From positions 620,001 through 684,000 of the forward strand of contig NZ_WRXM01000001.1 of the NCBI RefSeq assembly GCF_010119205.1: 64,000 nt of DNA, read 5' to 3'. Shown here one piece after another: positions 8,141-15,839 of the stretch. Every line of letters starts with the position of its first letter. Within the stretch, counting starts at the first letter, position 1. The notes beneath the pieces are model-generated. The model did not search any database and was not told the origin of the DNA. It saw nothing but the letters and a program-made list of their open reading frames with translations. The DNA is from Haloarcula limicola. Its GTDB lineage: Archaea; Halobacteriota; Halobacteria; Halobacteriales; Haloarculaceae. Position numbers and translations under genes: made by a program.

Positions 8141-8188
8141 TCGAAGGGAGTGTATACTATATGTTCGAACTTCCCGTCACCAGTAGTA

Positions 8189-8773
8189 ATGGTCGAGACA
8201 GTCGGAACGGTGTTGGTGGTCGACGACGAAGCGGACTGTCGGACGCTCTACCGAATCTGGTTGCGGGAGGCGTTCGACGTGGTGACGGCCGCCGACGGCG
8301 TCGAGGCGCTCGATCGGTTCGACGAGACCGTAGACGTCGTGATCCTGGATCGGGAGATGTCCCGGAAAGACGGAGTCGAAGTGGCGACCGAACTCGCCGC
8401 GCGCGACGCCGACGCCTTCGTCGCCATGATAAGCGGTATCGAGCCGGGAACGGAACTCCTGGAGATCCCGGTTGACGAGTATCTACAGAAACCGGTCGGC
8501 CGGGAGGACGTGCTCGGTCTCCTCGACCGGGCGACGACACTCGGCGAGTACGGGGACCGCTTCCGCCGGTTCTGCTCGCTCGCCGCCCGGATCGCGACCG
8601 TCGAGCAGCACGTCCACCAGACCGAACTCGACGGGGACGCGACGTACCGCGACGCTGTCGCCCGCCTCGAACGGGAGCGACGGACGGTCGAAGCCGCTTC
8701 GCTCTCCGGCGACGCGGTCGACGAACTGCCACCGAGTACCAGAGACTCCCCCACCGCGCAGGAATCGCTCTAA
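8189..8773 (+). CDS. Response regulator with HalX domain
   Basis: 194 aa. The receiver domain spans about residues 5-115: acidic pocket VVDDEADCRT, phosphoacceptor Asp in VVILDREMSRKDG, Ser in MISG and Lys in YLQKPVG. Residues 125-185 form the HalX domain (LGEYGDRFRRFCSLAARIAT, then a coiled-coil stretch), a haloarchaeal C-terminal module of unknown role. There is no DNA-binding domain, so output is probably by protein contact. The ATG at 8189 is preferred to 8150 because it places the receiver at the normal position and fits the TATA spacing. No partner kinase is adjacent. Confidence 0.9.
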   Translation: MVETVGTVLVVDDEADCRTLYRIWLREAFDVVTAADGVEALDRFDETVDVVILDREMSRKDGVEVATELAARDADAFVAMISGIEPGTELLEIPVDEYLQKPVGREDVLGLLDRATTLGEYGDRFRRFCSLAARIATVEQHVHQTELDGDATYRDAVARLERERRTVEAASLSGDAVDELPPSTRDSPTAQESL

Positions 8774-8827
8774 CGCGACCGAGCGAGACAAACAGGTTTT
8801 AGCCGTCGGGGTGGCACCGTAGCGCGT

Positions 8828-10186
8828 ATGGAACGCGTAGACGTGGCGATCGTCGGCGGCGGCCCCGCGGGGTCGTCGGCCGCCGAGGCCGCCGCCTCCC
8901 GCGGTGCTGACGCAGTCGTCCTGGAAAAGGGGGTTCCCCGGGCCGACCGCGCGGGCACCGGCCCGGATTCGACGGACGCTGCCGGACTGCTCGACTATTG
9001 GCTCGACATCATGGAGTTCGACTTCGAGGAGTTCCCCGACGACGTGGTCCTCAGCGAACTCGACGGCGCGAAGTTCTACGGTCCCGACAGCGAACTCGCG
9101 CTGACGGAGACGGGGATCGACGCGAGCTACGACGGCTTCGGCTTCACGATGCACCGCGCGAAGTTCGACGACTGGCTCCGCGAGCGGGCCGAAGACGCCG
9201 GCGCCGACTACCGGGTGGGCGTCAGCGTCACCGGCGTCGAGACCGGTCTCGCGGGGACGCCGCGACACACCGTTCGGTTGGCCGACGGCGAAGACGTCCA
9301 GACCGACCACCTGATTCTGGCCGACGGTCCACAGCGGACCGTCACCGGCGGCGTGCTCGACCAGTTCCTCCCCGCCGGGCGGAAGCTGAGCGACAGGATG
9401 CCCTCGACGGAGGCCAACCACATCGCCTATCAGGAACACCGCCGGATGCCCGAGGAGCTGTTCGACCCCGATTTCATCGAGTTCTGGTGGGGTATCATGC
9501 CCGGCCACACGGCCTATCCCTGGATCTTTCCGAACGACGCGCCGGTCGCCCGCATCGGCCTGACCATGCCCATCGGGCTGGACATCGCCGATTACGACAA
9601 GCGCGAGTGGGCGCTGCTGCGCGACGACGACGAGGGGATACCGCGCGGTCGCGAGTACGTCGAGCGATTGCTCGAACGCCAGTTCCCCGACTACGAACTG
9701 GAGGACTTCCCGCTCGTCACGGACCGCGGGAAATCCGGCGGCACCGAGACCTACCCGATCTCCTCGACGCGCCCCATCGAATCGCCGGTCCGGGCGGGTA
9801 TCGCCGTCACCGGCGGCGCGATGGGCGCGACGTCCGCCTTTCACGAGGGCGGCGACCACGTCGCCGTCCGGACCGGGCGGATCGCCGGCCGCCTCGCCGC
9901 CGCGGACCGCCTCGAACGCTACAACGACGAGTGGCAGGCCGCCATCGGCGACGAGGTCCTGCGCAACGTCACGTTCGCCGACTTGGTTCGAGACTGGGGG
10001 CCGACCGACTGGGACCGCGCGTTCACGACTGCGAAGGACCTCATGGACGCCCGCGGCATCAAGGCCGACGCCGCGCTCAGAGGCGGCCTCCACGGCCTCG
10101 ATCTGGTCGCCCGCTACAAGTGGGGGAAGTTCAGCAACCGCAAGGCCCGCTACGTCCAGTTGCGCGAGGACGACTACGCCGTCTGA
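8828..10186 (+). CDS. Geranylgeranyl-reductase-family FAD oxidoreductase
   Basis: 452 aa flavoprotein. The N-terminal dinucleotide motif is VAIVGGGPAGSSAAEAAASR, and the second FAD contact is about residue 320 (GIAVTGGAMGATSAFHEGGD). GHTAYPWIFP at about 227-236 is a variant of the PxxYxWxFP substrate-pocket motif of geranylgeranyl reductases. The family saturates isoprenoid double bonds in archaeal membrane lipids or quinone side chains. It is longer and more divergent than the second homologue at 57.1 kb, so its substrate may differ (for example menaquinone tails). Preceded by a TATA-poor 54-base gap after the response regulator. Confidence 0.82.
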   Translation: MERVDVAIVGGGPAGSSAAEAAASRGADAVVLEKGVPRADRAGTGPDSTDAAGLLDYWLDIMEFDFEEFPDDVVLSELDGAKFYGPDSELALTETGIDASYDGFGFTMHRAKFDDWLRERAEDAGADYRVGVSVTGVETGLAGTPRHTVRLADGEDVQTDHLILADGPQRTVTGGVLDQFLPAGRKLSDRMPSTEANHIAYQEHRRMPEELFDPDFIEFWWGIMPGHTAYPWIFPNDAPVARIGLTMPIGLDIADYDKREWALLRDDDEGIPRGREYVERLLERQFPDYELEDFPLVTDRGKSGGTETYPISSTRPIESPVRAGIAVTGGAMGATSAFHEGGDHVAVRTGRIAGRLAAADRLERYNDEWQAAIGDEVLRNVTFADLVRDWGPTDWDRAFTTAKDLMDARGIKADAALRGGLHGLDLVARYKWGKFSNRKARYVQLREDDYAV

Positions 10187-10318
10187 ACGCCACCCTTAGA
10201 TACGAGCGCCGACTAGCGCCGCTGCGTGCCTTCAATCCCCGGCCGAGGCCCGTCACCGGGACGATGACAGTCCGGAGAACCCGGGCGCGCGACATCCGGC
10301 GGCTCACGTCGCCCGACT
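10187..10318. other. GC-rich intergenic stretch before the hairpin array
   Basis: No credible reading frame. Contains short inverted GC-rich pieces (for example CCGTCACCGGGACG) and an ATGATGA-like ACGATGACAG at about 10260, but none of these assemble into a recognisable RNA. I looked for RNase P RNA and SRP RNA signatures here and did not find them. Confidence 0.4.
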
Positions 10319-10505
10319 GGCGGTCGTAAACCGCCTCGGCAATCGTCGTCCTGACGGACGACCTTCGAGCCGGCGTCAGCCGGCTCGGCAGTTGGCGGCG
10401 ACTGCGTCGCCGCCCGCCTCAGCGGTTTACACCGCTTCGGCACCTGTCGTCCTGACGGACGACCGCCCGGCACGAGGGTTTGCCGGCCGACGTGGCACAC
10501 GGCCG
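10319..10505. repeat. Array of seven consecutive small hairpins, A-B-C-D-A'-B'-E
   Basis: Between two convergent genes. A: GGCGGT/ACCGCC at 10319-10335. B: GTCGTCC-tgac-GGACGAC at 10345-10362. C: 9-bp stem with loop gtca at 10366-10387. D: 9-bp stem with loop tgc at 10394-10414. A': AGCGGT-ttac-ACCGCT at 10421-10436. B': an exact copy of B at 10446-10463. E: CCGGCA/TGCCGG at 10467-10486, with CGGCC/GGCCG continuing to 10505. A and A' differ by a base-pair-preserving G-C to A-T change. The array could be a structured RNA, a terminator cluster or a palindromic repeat. Confidence 0.7.
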
Positions 10506-10673
10506 AGGATGACGCCGGTCGTTAGTGTTCCGGGCGCACATTTCGGATACGCTCCCAGACACATCTCTCACTGAGACAGACGTTCCGGTACTCGACTCCC
10601 TTCTCGCTGTGTTCTTCAGAGAACAGTCGGTGATAGCGATCCCGAGAGGCTAGGTCCCGAGAGTAGAAAGCGC
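10506..10673. other. Intergenic region downstream of the metal ATPase
   Basis: The minus strand stays open for about 50 codons (ending in WERIRNVRPEH before a stop at 10522) but has no start codon of its own and no recognisable family. It may be a gene remnant or chance. Otherwise I see no feature. Confidence 0.3.
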
Positions 10674-12854
10674 TCACCCGCGAAAGCCGAGCAACCGAAG
10701 GCCGTTCAGCGAGACGAGGACCGTCGAGCCCTCGTGGCCGACCACTGCGAGCGGAAGCGGGAGCCCTCGGAGGAGTATCGCGCCCACCATGAGTGCGATC
10801 GCGCCGAACGCGATGGTGAGATTGATGACGAGCGTTCGACGGGTCTTCCGGCCGAGGCCGAGCACGTAGGGGATCTTGCTGAGGTCGTCGCCCATCAGCA
10901 CCACGTCGGCCGTGTCGAGCGCGACGTCGGTCCCCGCGCCGCCCATCGCGATGCCGAGGGTCGCCGTGGCGAGCGCCGGCGCGTCGTTGACGCCGTCGCC
11001 GACCATCGCCACGTTCTCGTGTCGCTCGGTCAGCGCTTCGATAGTCGCCACCTTCTCCTCGGGCAGCAACTCCGCCTGGACTTCGTCGATGCCGACCTCG
11101 TCGGCGATCCGCCGCGCGACGCGCTCGTTGTCGCCCGTCAGCATGACGATGTGCTGCACGCCGAGCGAGCGGAGGTCGTCGATCATCTCGGCGGCGTCGG
11201 GGCGAACGGTGTCGGTGAAGGCGAGCCACCCCAAGACGCTGACTTCGCCCTCACTCTCTCGCGCGACGAGGACGCTCGTCTTTCCCTCCGCCTCTAACGT
11301 TTCGAGCCGGTCGAGGCCCGATTCGAGACCGTCGATCGCCGCGTCGCCGAGAACGGTTTCGAAGTAACTGCGATTGCCGATATGGATTGTGCTGCCGTCG
11401 ACGTCTGCTCTGACTCCCTTCCCGGCGACTGACTGGAACCGCTCCGCGTCGGCGACGGCGAGTGACCGGGCTTCCGCCGACCGCACGGTCGCACGAGCGA
11501 GGTGGTGTTCCGAGCGGGCCTGCACTGCGGCCGCGATGGAGAGGAGTCCGTCCTCGGTCAGCGTGCCGTCCGCCGCCCCGTCACGGACGAACACGTCGGT
11601 CAACTGCGTGTCGCCCCGCGTGAGCGTCCCGGTCTTGTCGAACGCGACCGCGTCGATGCGTGCCGCGGTCTCGACGTGTTCGCCGCCCTTGAACAGAACG
11701 CCCTGCCGGCCGCCGGACGCGATCGCCGAGAGGACCGCCGCCGGCGTCGAGATGATGACCGCACACGGCGAGGCGGCGACCATGAGCGTCATCGCCCGAT
11801 AGAACGTCCCCGTGAACTCGCTCCCGAGCGCGACCGGAATCGCGATCGCCGCGATCGTGAGCGCGAACACGCCGAGGACGTACGGTTGCTCCAGTCGGTC
11901 GATGAGCCGCTGCGTCGGGGCCTTCTCGCTCTGAGCGCGTTCGACCATGTGGATGAGGCGGCTGATCGCCGACTCGTGGGCCTGCCGCGTGACTTCGATT
12001 TCGAGGCTCCCGCTCTCGTTGATCGTCCCGCCGAACACCTCGTCGCCGGGTTCCTTCGGCACGGGGACGGACTCGCCGGTGAGCGAGGCCTGATCGACCG
12101 TCCCCTCGCCGGACGTGACGACGCCGTCGAGCGGAATTCGGTCGCCTGGTCGGACGACGAACACGTCGCCGATGGCGACCTCGTCGATGGGGACGGTGAC
12201 TTCCGTACCGTCGCGCAGGACCTGTGCCTCGTCCGGTCGCATCTCGACGAGGGACTTGATCGCCCGGCGCGAACGCCCGATAGCGTAGTGTTGGAGCGTG
12301 TTCGACAGCGAGAATAGGAAGAGGAGCATCGCTCCCTCGAAGGGGGCCCCGATCGAGAGCGCGCCGAGCGCGGCGACGATCATCAACAGGTCGATATCGA
12401 CCGCGCGGTGGCGGAGCGTCTGGATAGCTCCCACGAGCCCGTACCACCCGCCGAAGACGTACGCGACGCCGTAGCCGGCCCAAACGAGGAGAGACGGCCC
12501 GTCGAGCCATCCCATCGCCAGGCCGGTCACCATGCCGACCAGCGTCAGACCGACGAACGACGCCTCGCGTCTGAGTTCCGAGCGAGAGGTCGTCTCGTCG
12601 GGTGCCGGGTCGGGCTCGTCCTGGATGGAGACGTCACGGTCGCGGACCGCCTGTCTGAGCGTTTCCTCGGAGGTGACGCTCCCGTCGTAGGTGAGCCGAA
12701 CGCTCCCCGTTCGGAACGAGACGTCGACGTCGTGAACCCCGGGCGTCTCTCGGAGGTGTCGTTCGAGCGCTCGCGCCCCCGCTTCCCCGCGACCGCCTCG
12801 CCGTTCGATCCGGACAGTACACGTCGATAGCGGGGGTGATTCGGTAACTGTCAC
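10674..12854 (-). CDS. P1B-4-type heavy-metal translocating P-type ATPase
   Basis: 726 aa membrane pump. An HMA-like N-terminal domain (residues 8-60) lacks the usual CxxC metal site. Then come transmembrane helices, the actuator TGES loop (SLTGESVPVPKE), the ion-pathway motif ASPCAVIIS, the phosphorylation site AFDKTGTLTRGD, the HP-type N-domain segment SEHHLARATV, the hinge MVGDGVNDAPALA and a C-terminal VGHEGSTVLVSLNGLRLLGF. SPC with HEGST is the signature of subgroup P1B-4, whose members export Co, Fe(II), Ni or Zn. It begins with GTG at 12852-12854 (complement); the nearby ATG at 12867 is out of frame. A UspA gene lies 110 bases upstream on the same strand. Confidence 0.92.
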   Translation of the reverse strand: MTVTESPPLSTCTVRIERRGGRGEAGARALERHLRETPGVHDVDVSFRTGSVRLTYDGSVTSEETLRQAVRDRDVSIQDEPDPAPDETTSRSELRREASFVGLTLVGMVTGLAMGWLDGPSLLVWAGYGVAYVFGGWYGLVGAIQTLRHRAVDIDLLMIVAALGALSIGAPFEGAMLLFLFSLSNTLQHYAIGRSRRAIKSLVEMRPDEAQVLRDGTEVTVPIDEVAIGDVFVVRPGDRIPLDGVVTSGEGTVDQASLTGESVPVPKEPGDEVFGGTINESGSLEIEVTRQAHESAISRLIHMVERAQSEKAPTQRLIDRLEQPYVLGVFALTIAAIAIPVALGSEFTGTFYRAMTLMVAASPCAVIISTPAAVLSAIASGGRQGVLFKGGEHVETAARIDAVAFDKTGTLTRGDTQLTDVFVRDGAADGTLTEDGLLSIAAAVQARSEHHLARATVRSAEARSLAVADAERFQSVAGKGVRADVDGSTIHIGNRSYFETVLGDAAIDGLESGLDRLETLEAEGKTSVLVARESEGEVSVLGWLAFTDTVRPDAAEMIDDLRSLGVQHIVMLTGDNERVARRIADEVGIDEVQAELLPEEKVATIEALTERHENVAMVGDGVNDAPALATATLGIAMGGAGTDVALDTADVVLMGDDLSKIPYVLGLGRKTRRTLVINLTIAFGAIALMVGAILLRGLPLPLAVVGHEGSTVLVSLNGLRLLGFRG

Positions 12855-12964
12855 GCGGTTTCTCCATACGAAGCGTGTCGCTTTTGCACTGTCGATACGT
12901 CCCTACGTCCTCGTCTGCCGCGTGCGGGCGGTTTCTCGACCCTCGTCATTCTGGTCCGAACGAC

Positions 12965-13393
12965 TCAACTGACGATCGTCACCGGGATCCGCGCTCGGCG
13001 GGTGACAGTCTCGGCAACGCTCCCGAGGAGCGCGCGGTCGATTCCCGATCGGCCGTGGCTGCCCATGACAATCTGGTCGACGTCGCGGTCGTCAGCGCAT
13101 TCGAGGATCGCTCGCGCCGGCTTTCCGACTTCCGTGACGGTATCGATTCCGGTATTGCGTTCCGCCGCGAGGGCCGCGGCCGCCTCGTGGGTTCTGGTCG
13201 CTTCCTCTTTCGCGTTCTCGTACCAGTCCTCGGCGACCGGTAAGCCGCCGGCCTCCACGTCGATGACGGAGTCGATGGGATTGATGACGTAGATCGAGGT
13301 GATGGACGCGTCCGGGAACGTCTCGATAGCGTACGTGAGCGCGCGCTCTGAGAGCGGGGAGCCGTCGAAGGCGACGAGCACGTTAGCAGGCAT
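12965..13393 (-). CDS. Universal stress protein, UspA family
   Basis: 142 aa. Begins NVLVAFDGSPLSERALTYAI and ends with the ATP-binding signature GSHGRSGIDRALLGSVAE, which fits the G-x2-G-x9-G-S pattern of ATP-binding Usp proteins, followed by RRARIPVTIV. The family forms nucleotide-binding dimers that modulate stress responses. The start at 13391-13393 (complement) gives the standard beta strand at residue 3; the longer frame to 13429 adds an unrelated Arg-rich leader. Upstream of and co-directional with the metal ATPase. Confidence 0.9.
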   Translation of the reverse strand: MPANVLVAFDGSPLSERALTYAIETFPDASITSIYVINPIDSVIDVEAGGLPVAEDWYENAKEEATRTHEAAAALAAERNTGIDTVTEVGKPARAILECADDRDVDQIVMGSHGRSGIDRALLGSVAETVTRRARIPVTIVS

Positions 13394-13542
13394 TGGAAAT
13401 CTCTTCGCGGTGAGTCGAGATGAACGCACTGCTCCACAACTGGCGGACGATGGGTTAGCCGGAGAGAGAGGGTCAGAGGGGCAGACTGCGGAACAACGCC
13501 CGTCCGTACGAGAAACGCCGCGTCACAGCAGCGTCCCGACCG

Positions 13543-14466
13543 TCACTCGGCGCGGCCGTCGGCCCGCTTCGAAGGGAGCACGCGAAGCACGCCGTCGGCC
13601 GCGAGACGGTCGGTAGTGACGAACAGAACGTCGTCGCCGCCGGTGACTGAGGCGGCGTCGTCGAGCACCTCGTTCCAGTGGTTGAGGATGACATCGGGGA
13701 TCGGGAGCTCGCGGGCGTCTGCCCCGATCTCGCTGCTGGCGACGTAGTGGACCTCGTCCTGCCCCTCGATGGCGTCGTAGTCCTGCGAGACGAGTACGGC
13801 GTCGTCACCCGAGCGGATCCCCCAGAACGCCTCGGCCGAGTGCGCCAGAAAGCCCCGGTCGAAGGCCCGCTGTGGTGCCGGCACCTCTCGGCTTTGTCCG
13901 TCGAAGGCCGCCTCACCGAGGCGGTCGACGTCCTCCGCCTCGCTGTCGTCGGCGGTAGCGCCCTCCTCGGTCGTCGCCGTTCCGTCGTTCGTTCCGCTCT
14001 CGGGCTCGGACTCGGGTTCGGCGTCCGATTCCACGCTCTCGACGTCCGGGGAGGTATCGACGGCGTCCGCGACCGCCTCGTCGGTAGCGCCGTCTCCCTC
14101 ACCGACGCCGCCGGCCTCGTCGGCGACCGCCTCGACGTCCGGGCCGGTGTCGGCCACGTCGGCCTCCTCGACTGATAGTTCCTCGCCGCGGTGGCGGAAC
14201 CGCCGCCGGGCGAGCGTGAGCGCGACGAACCCGGCACCGACGACGAGCCCGACGAGCCCGCGCCCGCGCTCGCCGTCGCGGAGCGCTCTGAGGCCGCCGA
14301 GTAGACCCGTCCCGCCGATGGCCGCGGTCACCGCGTCCGATTCGACGCCGCGCCGGAGATACGGCGCGGCCTTCGAGAGATACTCCCGACCGCTTTTCGC
14401 CGCGGTCCGCGCGGAGTCGACGCTCGACTCCGGCTCCGACTGCGCGCTGGTATCGGTCTGAGTCAC
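13543..14466 (-). CDS. Haloarchaeal membrane-anchored protein with acidic linker
   Basis: About 307 aa. Residues 20-50 are an amphipathic helix, residues 50-85 contain two hydrophobic segments (AVTAAIGGTGLLGGLRAL and GLVGLVVGAGFVALTLARRR), and residues 95-195 are a low-complexity Glu/Asp/Ala/Thr linker. The C-terminal 100 residues form a compact globular domain (RGFLAHSAEAFWGIRSGDDA to VLFVTTDRLAADGVLRVLPS). I do not recognise the family. The start is taken as GTG at 14464-14466 (VTQTDTSAQ) because the longer frame would need a TTG. Divergent from the second beta-helix gene. Confidence 0.7.
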   Translation of the reverse strand: MTQTDTSAQSEPESSVDSARTAAKSGREYLSKAAPYLRRGVESDAVTAAIGGTGLLGGLRALRDGERGRGLVGLVVGAGFVALTLARRRFRHRGEELSVEEADVADTGPDVEAVADEAGGVGEGDGATDEAVADAVDTSPDVESVESDAEPESEPESGTNDGTATTEEGATADDSEAEDVDRLGEAAFDGQSREVPAPQRAFDRGFLAHSAEAFWGIRSGDDAVLVSQDYDAIEGQDEVHYVASSEIGADARELPIPDVILNHWNEVLDDAASVTGGDDVLFVTTDRLAADGVLRVLPSKRADGRAE

Positions 14467-14715
14467 GTCGGGCCGTTCGGTCCCGACGCACAAACCTCCA
14501 TTGCCGGCTATCTCGTCGTCCGAGCTGTGACCGCCTCGGCGGCGCTCTCCCGAACGCTGCCGGTTCAGCGCTCTCCGGAGGCGTCGGAAACGCTCGCGTC
14601 GCCCGCGTCTGACCCCCGTGAGTTCCCGCTCGAACGTATCTACCCCATCGTGTCGCTTTCATATAACGTCCATTCGCGAATATCTTATTTCAGCCGGGGT
14701 GGCGACGTGTGGGTC

Positions 14716-15822
14716 ATGGGAAAGAGACCGGCTCGCAGTTCAGGCGACGACGCTGTCACCGAATCCCGACGGCGGTTCCTCAAAACCGCAGGGGCGGCGG
14801 GGGCGCTCCTCGCAGTCGGCAGCGGACAGGGCGTCGCGAGTACCGACCCGTCACCGGAAGGGGCGACGCGTGAGGCCGTCGGGGGAGACGGAACCGGCGG
14901 AGGATCGACCGGCGGCGACGCCGCTCGTTCGCTCACCAGCCACGAGATATCGTCCTGTACGACCATCACGTCGCCGGGGACGTACGAGGTCGTCGGCGAC
15001 ATCGCCTCGACGGGGAGCGGCGTCTGCATCGACGTGCAGGCCGACGACGTGACGATTCGGGGCAACGGCTACACGCTCAGCGGCGACGGGAGCGGGACCG
15101 GCGTGGGTGCGAATCTGGGCGCGACGAGCGGCGGCCCCATCCCCATCCGCGAGAACGTCGAGGTCGAGGACCTCACCGTGACCGGCTTCGAGACGGCGAT
15201 CGGCTACGAGGAGGTCACCGGCGGCCGGGTCGAGGGCGTCACGGCCCGCGAGAACGGAACCGGCGTCTCGCTCCGATACGGCGTCACGGACGTGGCCGTC
15301 CGAGACTCGATGCTCGCCGACTCCGGCATCGGGTTCCGGACCGTCGGCAGCCCGAACGTCTACGGCGGCCCGGAGAACAACACGTTCGAGTACAACGACG
15401 TGGAGTCCAACGACCGGGGTATCTGGCTGGGACTCATCACGATCGACCACGAGCTGTCCTGCAATCGAATCGTCGGCAACCGCGGCGGCGTCCTCCACAG
15501 CGGCGGTGAGACGCGGGGGCACGTCTACGACGGGAACGTCATCTGTAGCAACAGCGAGTACGGGCTCCGCAACGTGGACAACCCGCCCGAGGACGGCATC
15601 CCGGCCTTCGAGGACGTGGTCGAGGCGACGGGCAACTACTGGGGCGCGTCGGACGGGCCGTCGAGCATCGGCGACCCGGCGACGCCGTACGAGGACCCCG
15701 TGACCGGCGCTCTCGCCGACGGCGGCGGCGACGGCGTCAGCGAGTCCCTCGACGCCGGGGTCTCGAACGTTCACTTCGACCCGTTCGAGACGTCTTCGCT
15801 CCCGAGTGCCGGGCGACGGTGA
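14716..15822 (+). CDS. Second Tat-exported right-handed beta-helix protein
   Basis: 368 aa. The twin-arginine signal is ESRRRFLKTAGAAGALLAV (residues 16-34), followed by a Gly/Thr-rich linker and a beta-helix from about residue 80 (TSPGTYEVVGDIAS, VTIRGNGYTLSG, VEVEDLTVTGFE, VAVRDSMLAD, NTFEYNDVES). GNYWGASDGPSSIG near residue 314 repeats the NYWG-x2-DGP signature of the protein at 2.6 kb. This is a NosD/periplasmic copper-binding-like fold in outline, but no copper ligands stand out. The ATG at 14716 was chosen because it places the Tat motif 15 residues in. Confidence 0.85.
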   Translation: MGKRPARSSGDDAVTESRRRFLKTAGAAGALLAVGSGQGVASTDPSPEGATREAVGGDGTGGGSTGGDAARSLTSHEISSCTTITSPGTYEVVGDIASTGSGVCIDVQADDVTIRGNGYTLSGDGSGTGVGANLGATSGGPIPIRENVEVEDLTVTGFETAIGYEEVTGGRVEGVTARENGTGVSLRYGVTDVAVRDSMLADSGIGFRTVGSPNVYGGPENNTFEYNDVESNDRGIWLGLITIDHELSCNRIVGNRGGVLHSGGETRGHVYDGNVICSNSEYGLRNVDNPPEDGIPAFEDVVEATGNYWGASDGPSSIGDPATPYEDPVTGALADGGGDGVSESLDAGVSNVHFDPFETSSLPSAGRR

Positions 15823-15839
15823 GTCGCGAGTAGCCGCGG

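Noticed and set aside
8118-8145. CGATTTGAACGG...GGTTCGAAG near 8118 as another tRNA-trailing unit
   Set aside because: It shares only the short TTTGAAC/GTTCGAA words, has no tRNA nearby, and sits in a promoter where the direct repeat explains it better.
8483-10093. 536-codon minus-strand open frame opposite the geranylgeranyl-reductase-like gene
   Set aside because: Codon-shadow of the real plus-strand gene in a GC-rich genome; Val/Arg/Gly-rich with no family features.
10187-10505. Possible RNase P RNA or SRP RNA
   Set aside because: The conserved core sequences of either RNA are not found, only short hairpins.
10522-10673. Open minus-strand stretch ending in WERIRNVRPEH
   Set aside because: No start codon of its own within the intergenic part and no recognisable family; it overlaps the ATPase frame upstream and is not supported as a gene or transposase remnant.
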